Source: JABLTI01 sp035528035
GTDB lineage: Archaea; Asgardarchaeota; Heimdallarchaeia; JABLTI01
Direction of reading: 5' to 3'
NCBI GenBank assembly: GCA_035528035.1
Contig: DATKZI010000060.1
Coordinates: 1 to 64,000 of the forward strand
Length of the DNA stretch: 64,000 nt
Part shown: piece after piece, positions 19,318 to 28,449 of the stretch
Layout of the letters: each line of letters opens with the position of its first letter
Position numbering within the stretch: position 1 is the first letter of the stretch
Made by a program: the position numbers and the translations under genes
Notes under the pieces: generated by a model
The model's database searches: none
What the model saw: only the letters and a program-made list of their open reading frames with translations
What the model was told of the DNA's origin: nothing

Positions 19318-19779
19318 ATGAGTTATCTTAACCCAAAAAAGCTACATGTAAAATTCGTTGATATAGAAGAGGAAGTTTTCAGTTTACCTCGTAGATATAC
19401 TTTGACTCATTCAGATAAAACTGGTGATATGTTTTTAACAATAGCAAAAGACTATGATAAACAACAAATCTCTAATTGGTATACAAAATTTATGAGGGAT
19501 GAAGTTTTAGGAGAGTGGAAAATAAATGGTGAAACAAAAGAACTACATTTATATTTTCATATATGTGGAGGATTCATTTTCGGTTGGGCAAAACTTAGAG
19601 ATACTATAATACGACATCATATGAAGCTTGTATTTCAATCTATTAGATATGGTGAAAAGAACTTGATATACAAAAATGAAGAAATAGATTCTTCTCCAAT
19701 ATTTGCACATTTTTATTCAAAACGTAAAAAATTCAATACTATTGAACAACACGGTTGTTTGAACGATTATCGATTGTGA
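19318..19779 (+). CDS. Staygreen (SGR)-family protein
   Basis: 154 residues from the ATG at 19318, chosen because GGGAG lies five bases upstream; an ATG at 19306 overlaps that SD. The match to the Staygreen family is strong by eye: LNPKKLHVKF, LPRRYTLTHSDKTGDMFLTI, a tryptophan then RDEVLGEW, and the H-x-H-x-CGG block LYFHICGGFIFGWAKLR. Plant SGR removes magnesium from chlorophyll a; prokaryotic homologues of non-photosynthetic organisms are known, but their natural substrate is not. No chlorophyll genes are in the window. Ends with TGA. Confidence 0.85.
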   Translation: MSYLNPKKLHVKFVDIEEEVFSLPRRYTLTHSDKTGDMFLTIAKDYDKQQISNWYTKFMRDEVLGEWKINGETKELHLYFHICGGFIFGWAKLRDTIIRHHMKLVFQSIRYGEKNLIYKNEEIDSSPIFAHFYSKRKKFNTIEQHGCLNDYRL

Positions 19780-19810
19780 GAAATACTATTTGTTTTGATT
19801 AATAAATTTA

Positions 19811-20686
19811 CTATTTTTTCTTTCTATAACGAATAATGATTAAACTCACACCAATTATTACTATTCCACTACTTATCCCAACCAGCCACCATTTCTGTGG
19901 AAAATTATTAATTGAAAATTGAAGATTAGGTAAATTGTAATCCGTTAATTCTATTTGTGACTCAAAATTATAATTCACAGATTTATTCATGTATAAACCA
20001 GAACCTTCTGAGATAACACGTGATCCTTGAAGAAGCCCGATTGAAATATTATAAACTGCTTGGTAGTGATGTGAAAATGAAATATCATATGTTGGTGAAG
20101 TGAAATTTTGTTTTAACTTTCCTGTAATTAATGATTCAAAAATAACTAATTGTCCATTTTCTTCATAATAAGTTTCAAATTTCGGTTGATCAACTTTAGT
20201 AATAAAAAAGGAGTAAATGAATTGTGTTTTATTATTTAAAGCTTTAAAGAATTCCATTGTTCGAATAGTCCCTAAAAATGGATAAAAAATTAAACCCAAG
20301 CCATCATTTGCTAACAATGGATTAATTAAAAAATCATCAATTATACTAATAGGATTTAAAATAGTATATGATAAACTTGATTCATCAACTAAATTCCAAT
20401 CAGCAAGTTTTGATTCTGATTCACCACCACAAGATAGTGTCCATAGCACATTATCTCCACCTAAACTAACTACATGTGCCTGAATAATTGATCTTTGATT
20501 GAATTTAATTTCATTTACTTTAAATCCTTTACCAGAATAAGAATCCCCACATAATTTGATAGATAGTATTGCTTTCTTCACATCATATTCATAAGTTTGA
20601 TTGGGAGCAACATTATATGGACTTAATACTGGATAAATATTTACTAACAAAAAGAAAATTATTGATAAGATTAGTATTTTTTTCAA
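19811..20686 (-). CDS. Secreted, C-terminally anchored protein, unknown
   Basis: 291 residues. Signal peptide MKKILILSIIFFLLVNIYPV, then an ectodomain with an early NQTYEYDVKKAILSI segment and several NxS/T sequons, then a C-terminal anchor (WWLVGISSGIVIIGVSLIII) ending RYRKKK. TTG start with GAGGG nine bases upstream. TAG stop immediately followed by TAA. Family not recognised; the layout is that of a surface protein. Confidence 0.65.
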   Translation of the reverse strand: MKKILILSIIFFLLVNIYPVLSPYNVAPNQTYEYDVKKAILSIKLCGDSYSGKGFKVNEIKFNQRSIIQAHVVSLGGDNVLWTLSCGGESESKLADWNLVDESSLSYTILNPISIIDDFLINPLLANDGLGLIFYPFLGTIRTMEFFKALNNKTQFIYSFFITKVDQPKFETYYEENGQLVIFESLITGKLKQNFTSPTYDISFSHHYQAVYNISIGLLQGSRVISEGSGLYMNKSVNYNFESQIELTDYNLPNLQFSINNFPQKWWLVGISSGIVIIGVSLIIIRYRKKK

Positions 20687-21005
20687 TTTTTATATCCCTC
20701 ATAATTGAATATTACTTTTTATGACCTAATTTTAACTAGAAATATAAAATCAAATATGTAATAATAAATGAAGAATCTTCAAAGAAGTTTCACTAATATT
20801 TCTAACAAATAAACAATAGTAATAGCAAATAAAAAATAAACTGTTAACTTAGTGATAAAATTCCTTAAAATACTCTTATTTTTTTTACAAATTAATAATG
20901 CTAATTCATCTAATATCAATTTGATTAATTGTTCTGTGCATTAAACAGTAAAACTGTTTTTAACTTTGTTTTTTAACAAGTAATTTTTTAATTTTCAATA
21001 TCGAC
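20687..21005. other. Intergenic region, 319 bases
   Basis: Between two leftward genes. AT-rich with T- and A-runs; no hairpin, RNA gene or repeat that I can support. It presumably carries the promoter of the secreted protein gene at 19811-20686. Confidence 0.5.
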
Positions 21006-21740
21006 CTATCTATAAACATTCTCAGGTGGATTAAGTTCATAGATTGTATGATTATTTGAGCCCCATGAGTAAATTTTTCCTGACCATGTAGGATGAAAAG
21101 AATTTCTAGGTCGTATATATAGCGAAACCCAATCATAAGGCATGATCATAACATGTTTTGCGAGTTCTAGCTCCCAATTATCAGTACGAAATAGATAGTG
21201 TTCTACAATTAAAATTTGAGGAATATTTCCTAGAAATTCCAAATTACTATTTTCAGCTTGAGAGAAGTCAGTATTATTAGCGATTAAATAATCAGTAAAT
21301 CGGTTTAGAGCTTGCTCGACTTCAAAAGGTAGATTATATGACCAATCAATTACTGAGACAATAACAGATTTCTGTATCTTGATGTTTTGGCAAGTTATTG
21401 AGAGGGTCACTAGAATGTTGGAATCTAGGTGTATAGCTACAGGATGAAGGAAAATTTCCACGATATAGCTATTTTCATGATTTAACCAAATATCATAGTC
21501 AAAATTAATTGATTGATTTGTTTGAATGGAAATACCATCAAGAATATCGGAACAATGATAATTCATGTTAATTTCCGCTAAAAGCCAAGTTGTTTGGCCT
21601 GGATAGCTTATAATTTTATCATGGGAAAAATTAATTTCTATGTTATTAGTTTTCCAAGGTTGATAAATCCCAAGAAAAATGCTTGAAAGAAAGAGAAAAC
21701 CAAGTAAACCAACTGTTAGAGTAATAAATTTTCTATTCAT
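21006..21740 (-). CDS. Signal-anchored extracellular protein, unknown
   Basis: 244 residues. An N-terminal hydrophobic segment (FITLTVGLLGFLFLSSIFLGI) is followed by an ectodomain that begins with a beta-rich portion (INFSHDKIISYPGQTTWLLAEI) resembling an Ig-like fold. No C-terminal anchor. The ATG overlaps the TGA of the upstream HEAT gene by four bases (ATGA), indicating translational coupling. TAG stop. Confidence 0.65.
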   Translation of the reverse strand: MNRKFITLTVGLLGFLFLSSIFLGIYQPWKTNNIEINFSHDKIISYPGQTTWLLAEINMNYHCSDILDGISIQTNQSINFDYDIWLNHENSYIVEIFLHPVAIHLDSNILVTLSITCQNIKIQKSVIVSVIDWSYNLPFEVEQALNRFTDYLIANNTDFSQAENSNLEFLGNIPQILIVEHYLFRTDNWELELAKHVMIMPYDWVSLYIRPRNSFHPTWSGKIYSWGSNNHTIYELNPPENVYR

Positions 21741-22744
21741 AGGTTATCGTCTTCTGATTCTTCTTCTTTCAATAAATCCTCAAAATTTTCAATTAAGTCT
21801 TGAGCAGATTCTTGCACACACTGATACTTATCTTCACGAGCTATTTTTTTAAGAATAGGTAAAATGGAGGTAATTTTGCTTCTAGATGTTTTTTGGTGAA
21901 TAAGAAGATCAGCTGATTCAAGAGCAGACATCCTTACTTGCAACCACTTATCTTTGACAATTATCTCTAATATATCTTCTATTATATTCCATCCACCAGA
22001 CATAATGAGTGGTATTAATACTGTAATTCGCATAGGAGTATAAGGATCATTATCTAATATATCAAGAAGGAAGGGTATATGCTCATTAATTGATTTTGGT
22101 TTATCCATAGCTATTTCTACAAAAGCATTAGCTGCTTCAACACGAAATTCACCTGAGAGTCTAAAGAAGGGATAATTTTTGCGATCCATTGACTTTATTA
22201 GTTCCATAATAACTAATTTTCCTTTTATCTCACCTAATGCTTCTCCCGCTGCACGTCGAACTAGAAAATCCCTCTCTGTTCTTAATACAACACCAAGTAA
22301 TTCGACGATACTTTGTTGATTGCTGTATTTTAAAGCAAGTTTTTTAATAATAGATATAGCATTAAGGCGAACTTGACTGTTAATATCATACCTAACGAGT
22401 GGTTTGATTAAAAGTAAAACTTCATTGATAACTTTTTTATCCATTAAAGCAATTTCACCAAGTAAACCGAGACCTTTCAAACGTTTTTTCTTTGATACAG
22501 CTTTCAATAATTTTTTCAAAGCAGGAATTGCTGGTTCACCAATTTTCACAACTGCTTCTTCAGCTAAACTCTGAATAGAAAAATCATCCTTTTTACTAAT
22601 TATATTCATTAGCTCAGGAAGAGCTGCTTCAGCACTAAAACCTAGGGCATTAAGTTCTTTAACAGCAGCTTTTCTTTCTTTAGTGGATTTATTATTTTGA
22701 AGAATTTTTATACATTGATCAACTCTATCTTTAATATTACTCAT
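21737..22744 (-). CDS. HEAT-repeat protein
   Basis: 335 residues from the ATG at 22744; AGGTGG (complement of 22755-22760) about ten bases upstream supports this over an in-frame start 20 codons earlier. HEAT-like helical pairs run throughout, e.g. AIPALKKLLKAVSKKKRLKGLGLLGEI cut into repeats and RRAAGEALGEI. Acidic C-terminus (EEESEDDNL). It shares an ATGA overlap with the membrane-anchored gene downstream, so the two products may work together. Confidence 0.82.
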   Translation of the reverse strand: MSNIKDRVDQCIKILQNNKSTKERKAAVKELNALGFSAEAALPELMNIISKKDDFSIQSLAEEAVVKIGEPAIPALKKLLKAVSKKKRLKGLGLLGEIALMDKKVINEVLLLIKPLVRYDINSQVRLNAISIIKKLALKYSNQQSIVELLGVVLRTERDFLVRRAAGEALGEIKGKLVIMELIKSMDRKNYPFFRLSGEFRVEAANAFVEIAMDKPKSINEHIPFLLDILDNDPYTPMRITVLIPLIMSGGWNIIEDILEIIVKDKWLQVRMSALESADLLIHQKTSRSKITSILPILKKIAREDKYQCVQESAQDLIENFEDLLKEEESEDDNL

Positions 22745-23022
22745 AATCAAATAACCACCTTTTATCAAAATTAAATGATTTTCTTTAAAAGTTAAAATAT
22801 TCAATAAAAAAATAAAAATCCCTTATTTTATTTAGATTTCTATTAATTAAGAAGTTATTTTTTTGAAGAAATATTTGTTATTTATTTCCAAAATTGGTAT
22901 AAATAATTTTAATTTCTGTCAATTTATTATTTGTTTAAGAGTTTTAGATTTCTTTAAATTTTAAATTACATTTTATTGTTTGAATAAAATATTTCTTTTG
23001 GGAACAAGGAGGAATACACAAC

Positions 23023-23853
23023 TTGTTTTGTAAAGTTAAAGATGTTGATATTTATTATGAAGTAATTGGACAAGGAAAACCAGTATTAATGTTGCATGGT
23101 TTTCCATTAGACCATCGAATGATGAAAGGAGCTTTAGAACCAATTTTTTCTAAAAGAAAAGGTTGGATGAGAATCTATGTGGATTATCCTGGTATGGGTA
23201 AATCATCTAGTGCTGATTGGATAAAAGGATCTGATGTGTTTGTAGAGATTTTATTAAATTTTATAGATCAAATTATTGGCACTAAACGTTTTCTTATTAT
23301 TGGTGAGTCTTTTGGTGGTGCAATGGCAAGAGCTATTCTCTATCATCGAAAATCACAAATTGATGGTTTATTTTTATTCGCTCCTACGATAAGGACTGAT
23401 GGAAAACACAAGAATTTACCTATTAGAAATATTATTGAAATTGATGAAGAATTCATGAAAACTTTACCTATTGTTGAAAAAGAATTTCTTGAATCCTTTG
23501 CTGTTAAACAAAACGAATATACTTGGAAACGGGTAAAAGATGAAACGTATTCAGGTTATTTATCTAGAAACCAAAGTTTCATAGTTTATTTTGAAAAAGG
23601 TAGAGCATTAACATATGATATTGATGATTTACAAGAGCCTTTTGATAAACCAACTTTGATTATTACAGGAAGACAAGACCATTGGATTGGTTATAGAGAT
23701 GCTTGGGATGTTCAAGAAAAAAATTATCCATGTTGTACTTTTGCCGTTTTAGATGTTGCAGGTCATGGTTTGCAATATGAACAAGTTGATATTTTCAATG
23801 TTATGACTCATGAATGGTTAGATAGAGTTGAAAGTGATTTACTTAGAAAGTAA
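23023..23853 (+). CDS. Alpha/beta hydrolase
   Basis: 276 residues. The fold is indicated by VLMLHGFPLDHRMM (oxyanion region), nucleophile S96 in GESFGGA, D219 in GRQDHWIG and H248 in AGHGLQYE, a complete triad. No signal peptide, so it acts in the cytosol on an unknown ester, amide or lactone. TTG start with a strong SD (AAGGAGG) ten bases upstream. It converges on the P-type ATPase gene with only three bases between the stops. Confidence 0.88.
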   Translation: MFCKVKDVDIYYEVIGQGKPVLMLHGFPLDHRMMKGALEPIFSKRKGWMRIYVDYPGMGKSSSADWIKGSDVFVEILLNFIDQIIGTKRFLIIGESFGGAMARAILYHRKSQIDGLFLFAPTIRTDGKHKNLPIRNIIEIDEEFMKTLPIVEKEFLESFAVKQNEYTWKRVKDETYSGYLSRNQSFIVYFEKGRALTYDIDDLQEPFDKPTLIITGRQDHWIGYRDAWDVQEKNYPCCTFAVLDVAGHGLQYEQVDIFNVMTHEWLDRVESDLLRK

Positions 23854-23856
23854 ATT

Positions 23857-26670
23857 CTAACAAACTTCCCCTATTATAGGGGATTCAGTTATTTTTCTTC
23901 TACGATTAATTATAACCTTCCGTAATTCATCAATTATAAAAATTGGAACAGCAGTTGAGATGATCATTAACCAATTCATTGCAGGTAATGGTTCAGTTTT
24001 AACCAATTTTCCCATAAATGGTACATAAATTGCTACTATTAATAATCCAATACTTACAGCTAAAGCTAAAAACATCTTTGTATGTTTAAAAATATCCTTT
24101 GAAAATACAATCTTTGATTGACTAATTGAGAGTGAATGAAGAAGCTGATAAATTACTAGAGAAGCAAAGACTGTTGTTTCTGCCAATCTCTTATGTTCTT
24201 CATCTATTGGAATTGTATTAAAATCTAATGACCAAAAATATACAATCATTGTACCAACAGCATATAATATTCCTGAAAGAAATATCATAATGATCATTTC
24301 CTTATCCAAAAGTGGTTCTGTTGGATCGCGTGGTCTTCTCTTCATAACATCTTTTTCTGGTGGACTAACACCCAAAGCTAGGGCTGGAAAAGTATCTGTT
24401 AGAATATTAATGAATAATAGTTGTATAGCAAGAACGGGAATTATTACATCCTTTGTTAAAATCAATCCCAAAATTACACCAAATAATACAGTGAAAACCT
24501 CACCAGTGTTAGCTGATAAAAGGTAACCAATAAATTTCTTAATATTAGTATAAATTGTACGACCTTCAGAAATAGCATCGATAATATTTGAAAAATTATC
24601 ATCAACAAGTACCATTTCACTAGCTTCTTTTGCAACATCAGTACCTGTGATACCCATAGCTACACCAATGTCAGCTCTCTTTAAAGCTGGAGCATCATTG
24701 ACACCATCACCAGTCATAACCACAATTTGACCATTTTTCTTCAGAGCATTTACGATACGTAATTTATGAGCGGGATTTACTCGAGCAAAAATGTGTGTGT
24801 TTTGAACTGCTTGTTCTAATTCTTCATCTGTCATTCGTTCTAATAATTTACCTGTAATTGGTTCATCTGTTGAACACAAAGAGATTTCTTTTCCCACAGC
24901 TTTAGCTGTTTCAATATGATCCCCTGTTATCATAATTACGTCTAGACCTGCTTGTTTAGCTTCCAAGATTGCTGGACGAGTTTCTTTTCTAGGTGGATCT
25001 ATCATACCAATAAAACCAACGAAAATCAAATGATCTTCTACTAATTCGTAATTTTCACTAAGAATGAGTTTCTCTGCTAGTTCTCTGTTAATATCTCTAT
25101 ATGCTATGCCTAATATTCGATATGCATAATTAGCTGAATAATTTTCCACATTAGTGATAATTCTTTTTTTATCATCATCAGTTAAAGCTGTAACAATATT
25201 ATCTTTGAGTTGATTATTACAAAGATTAATTAAAACATCAGTTGCTCCTTTTACCATTATTTGATATTGATTTGTCAATTTGTTTTTCGCAATAACACTC
25301 ATTCTCTTTCTATCACTATCAAACGGAAAAATATATTCAATAGACCAAAGCTTCTTTATTTCATCTACGGATTGCCCTTTTTCAGCTAAAATTAGTAAGG
25401 CAACTTCAGTAGGATCACCAAATATCTTGTAAGGTTCTTCTGGTCCTTGTGATTGTATTGATGCTTCATTAGCTAATGTAACAATTTCAAGGCTTTTTAG
25501 TAAGTCGTTATTCTTGAGTGGTTCTTGCTTCTCAGCAGAAGGCAATGTAATAATTGCTCCATCCTGATAATAACCATTACCTGTAACATTATATTGAGTA
25601 TTATTTAACCAAACTAATTTTACTGTTTGTTCATTTAAAGTTAAAGTACCAGTTTTATCTGTACATATAACTGTTGTAGAACCCAGAACTTCAACCGCTG
25701 GTAATTTTCTAATTAAAGCTTTCTTCTTTGCCATCCTGGTTATGCCTATTGCTAGTGCAAGTGTTAATACAACAGGTAAACTTTCAGGTACAGCTGCTAC
25801 AGCTAAACCAATAGTAAATACTAAAAGATATGTCCATTGTTCCCAACCTAAAGAAAATCCACCAATAATGAACAATATAACTGATAAAACACCAATAAAT
25901 ATTGTTAATTGTTTTGCTAATTTTTTCAATTTCATTTGTATAGGAGTGTCTTCACGTTCTATCTTTACAATTGAAGTAGCTATCTTACCTAATTCAGTGG
26001 TTGAACCAGTATGAATTACAATACCTACACCAGTTCCATTAACAATTGTTGTACCTTTAAATAACATATTTGCCCGATCAGCTAATGCTGTATCTCTAGG
26101 GAGAATTTGAGTTTTCTTACGTAAAGGAACAGACTCACCTGTAAGTATTGATTCATTAACACGAATTTCGTAGCTTTGAATTATTCGAATATCCGCTGCG
26201 ATTATATCCCCTGATTCTAAGAAAATAATGTCACCTGGAACTAATTGTTCTGTATTTAATTCCATTTTTTTCCCATCTCGAGCAACAATAACTTTACCAA
26301 CAGAATATTTCCTTAAAGCATCGATCGCTTTTTCTGCAGAATACTCTTGATAAAATCCCAATCCAGCATTAACGATTATAACAACAGATATCGCAACAAT
26401 ATCTATTATTGTATCAAGCTTTGATGATTCCCCATCTTTAAAAATGCTAATAACTCCCGTTGTAATAGCTGCGAAAATTAGAATAATAACTAGGAGATTC
26501 TTAAATTGATTAATTAGGATTTGAAAAGGCTTTATTTTTTTAGCAGTAGAAACAATATTTGCTCCGTATCTCAAAAATTTCTCTTCTGCTACCTTTGAGC
26601 TTAATCCCTCAAATTTTGAATCAAGTATTTTGTATAAATCCTCTATTGTTTGGCTATGTCCATCGAGCAT
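23857..26670 (-). CDS. P2A-type Ca2+-transporting P-type ATPase
   Basis: 937 residues with all P-type landmarks: the actuator motif LTGESVPL, phosphorylation site D338 in CTDKTGTLT, and hinge motif TGDGVNDAPALKRADIGVAMG. Membrane helix 4 has PESLP, and helix 6 has NILTDTFPALALG followed by SPPEKD, the pattern of P2A (SERCA/PMR1-like) calcium pumps. Ten membrane segments are expected; the N-terminal cation-ATPase domain is present (MLDGHSQTIEDLYKIL). It would export Ca2+ (possibly Mn2+) at ATP cost. ATG start; TAG stop. Confidence 0.9.
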   Translation of the reverse strand: MLDGHSQTIEDLYKILDSKFEGLSSKVAEEKFLRYGANIVSTAKKIKPFQILINQFKNLLVIILIFAAITTGVISIFKDGESSKLDTIIDIVAISVVIIVNAGLGFYQEYSAEKAIDALRKYSVGKVIVARDGKKMELNTEQLVPGDIIFLESGDIIAADIRIIQSYEIRVNESILTGESVPLRKKTQILPRDTALADRANMLFKGTTIVNGTGVGIVIHTGSTTELGKIATSIVKIEREDTPIQMKLKKLAKQLTIFIGVLSVILFIIGGFSLGWEQWTYLLVFTIGLAVAAVPESLPVVLTLALAIGITRMAKKKALIRKLPAVEVLGSTTVICTDKTGTLTLNEQTVKLVWLNNTQYNVTGNGYYQDGAIITLPSAEKQEPLKNNDLLKSLEIVTLANEASIQSQGPEEPYKIFGDPTEVALLILAEKGQSVDEIKKLWSIEYIFPFDSDRKRMSVIAKNKLTNQYQIMVKGATDVLINLCNNQLKDNIVTALTDDDKKRIITNVENYSANYAYRILGIAYRDINRELAEKLILSENYELVEDHLIFVGFIGMIDPPRKETRPAILEAKQAGLDVIMITGDHIETAKAVGKEISLCSTDEPITGKLLERMTDEELEQAVQNTHIFARVNPAHKLRIVNALKKNGQIVVMTGDGVNDAPALKRADIGVAMGITGTDVAKEASEMVLVDDNFSNIIDAISEGRTIYTNIKKFIGYLLSANTGEVFTVLFGVILGLILTKDVIIPVLAIQLLFINILTDTFPALALGVSPPEKDVMKRRPRDPTEPLLDKEMIIMIFLSGILYAVGTMIVYFWSLDFNTIPIDEEHKRLAETTVFASLVIYQLLHSLSISQSKIVFSKDIFKHTKMFLALAVSIGLLIVAIYVPFMGKLVKTEPLPAMNWLMIISTAVPIFIIDELRKVIINRRRKITESPIIGEVC

Positions 26671-26891
26671 ATATTATTATTTTAAATGATTGTTTATATA
26701 TATGATTATAAAATTATTAAAAACAATTTTTTATTTTTTCTTAGATTATAAACTACTTTTTATGTTCTTATGTTTCTTTATAACATACTTTCTATTCAGA
26801 AGAACAAGTTTTATATTAGAAATGCTTTTTTTATAAAATAATAATTTTTTAAATTGATTTAAAAGAGTTTTTTGTTGGAAGTGTTTTAACA

Positions 26892-28217
26892 ATGACTGAA
26901 CAAAATGAAGAAATTAAAGTTATAATTGATGCTGCAAAAAGATTAGGCGTAGAAATTGATGAAGAAAAGGCCATTCAGTGGATGAAAGATATGAAAGAGA
27001 TCCAAGAAACTGGTACTGATTATCAGATTAATGAAACAGAAGGTGTTTTTGGTCATAAAATGTCCATGATTGACTTTGATTCGGAGGATTTAGAAAAATA
27101 TCGAAGAATTGGTAATATTGTTGGTTTGCCTGATACGGAAGGTGTTGTAGAAACAGCTATATCACTTTCTGGTTCAGCTGCTCAAGGCAAAATTCAACGA
27201 TTTCCAGGAGATTTAGATTTTTTTGAACGCGTAAATATCATTGCCAACACTAAAGAAGATGCATGTAGAATTATAGGTGAAGTTATGAGAAAGAAAGCTC
27301 TTGAGAGATTGCATTCTCCTTCTTATACTCTTATAGAAGTTAAATGGGGTACATGGAAATCTAATTATGAACAAAAAGGGAAAGTACTCAAGAAAGGATC
27401 ACCAATGTCATGGACAGCTGAGGAAGTAAAAGACGGCTTTAAGAAAGTAAAAAATGAAGAGGGAAAAGAGGAACTCATTTCATGGGAGTATGGTGAAAAA
27501 GATCCTGGTTGGTGCAAACTTGATTGGATTATTGCTGATCATGAAAAAGGTAAAGTCTTTAATGTTTCAAATATGCTAGATGTGACTTGGGAAAGCCCTG
27601 ATGGGACTATTATTCCTTTGGATGGACAAATAGATCCATATTATCAAGAAGTATACTTGGAAGCTGAATCAATCCCTATCTTCACCAAATTACGAAACCA
27701 GTTAACACCAGATAAATTGGATGATTATGTCGAACAGTTAAAGAAAGAAGTTCAAAAGTACATTAAAGTAGGTCACGAGAACTATGGAAAGGTAGCAAAG
27801 CGATTGTATAATATATTCCGTTTAACAGGAGCACATATTGAAGCTATGTTTATACGTGAATTATTTGATGAATCAGCTGCGGCACTCTATCAAGTCTGGG
27901 CGTTAATTGATACACTCGATGATGCAGGAAAATCAGATAAAGAATTTGATAGACAAGCAGTAGCAAAACAAGCTAGTGATTTAATCAAACTTGTGATTAA
28001 GAGTTGTGAAGGAGAAGAAGAAGAACTCATTGTTGATGCATTAATGAAATTACGTGATGATATTACAGGCGTCACAGATATTTCAGACGAAGAATGGGAT
28101 ACAGTTGTTTCCGAATCGAGATTTTTAGTCGTCAAGCTAGTGAATGAATACTTCCAGAGTAGATTAGCAGTTCTCCCCAAAGTTGTTGAATATTTAGAAG
28201 GATTAAATAAACAATAA
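26892..28217 (+). CDS. Nucleotidyltransferase-fold protein, unknown substrate
   Basis: 441 residues. The segment with G94-S95 (SGSAAQGKIQRFPGDLDFFE) and the acidic pair D107-x-D109 has the GS...DxD pattern of polymerase-beta-superfamily nucleotidyltransferases. A third acidic residue may be in KLDWIIADH. The C-terminal half (about 255-441) is helical and rich in Glu/Lys. Could add nucleotides to RNA, protein or a small molecule, or be an inactive regulator. A 12-bp-stem terminator follows. ATG start. Confidence 0.6.
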   Translation: MTEQNEEIKVIIDAAKRLGVEIDEEKAIQWMKDMKEIQETGTDYQINETEGVFGHKMSMIDFDSEDLEKYRRIGNIVGLPDTEGVVETAISLSGSAAQGKIQRFPGDLDFFERVNIIANTKEDACRIIGEVMRKKALERLHSPSYTLIEVKWGTWKSNYEQKGKVLKKGSPMSWTAEEVKDGFKKVKNEEGKEELISWEYGEKDPGWCKLDWIIADHEKGKVFNVSNMLDVTWESPDGTIIPLDGQIDPYYQEVYLEAESIPIFTKLRNQLTPDKLDDYVEQLKKEVQKYIKVGHENYGKVAKRLYNIFRLTGAHIEAMFIRELFDESAAALYQVWALIDTLDDAGKSDKEFDRQAVAKQASDLIKLVIKSCEGEEEELIVDALMKLRDDITGVTDISDEEWDTVVSESRFLVVKLVNEYFQSRLAVLPKVVEYLEGLNKQ

Positions 28218-28226
28218 TAAACACCT

Positions 28227-28272
28227 AAAAGAGATAAATGCTTTATTCACTATTTTATCTCTTTTATTTTTT
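28227..28272 (+). terminator. 12-bp hairpin plus T-rich tail
   Basis: AAAAGAGATAAA (28227-28238) pairs perfectly with TTTATCTCTTTT (28254-28265) around a 15-base loop, then ATTTTTTA. It starts ten bases past the stop of the nucleotidyltransferase-fold gene. Confidence 0.65.
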
Positions 28273-28449
28273 ATTAACAAGAATTATGAGATTCAGATAT
28301 AAACCATCTATCATTTATATTTTGATTGTCAAATCAAAATTAGTTTTTTAGTTTGTTTATTTGATTTAATTTTGAGGTAAATGACTATACCAAGAAATAT
28401 ATTAATTGAAAAATTATCATAATTAAGAAAAAACTTTGGAGAATAATTA

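Noticed and set aside
23868..23882. CCCCTATTATAGGGG hairpin just after the alpha/beta hydrolase stop
   Set aside because: It lies inside the last codons of the P-type ATPase gene and has no good T-tract; the evidence for termination is too weak.
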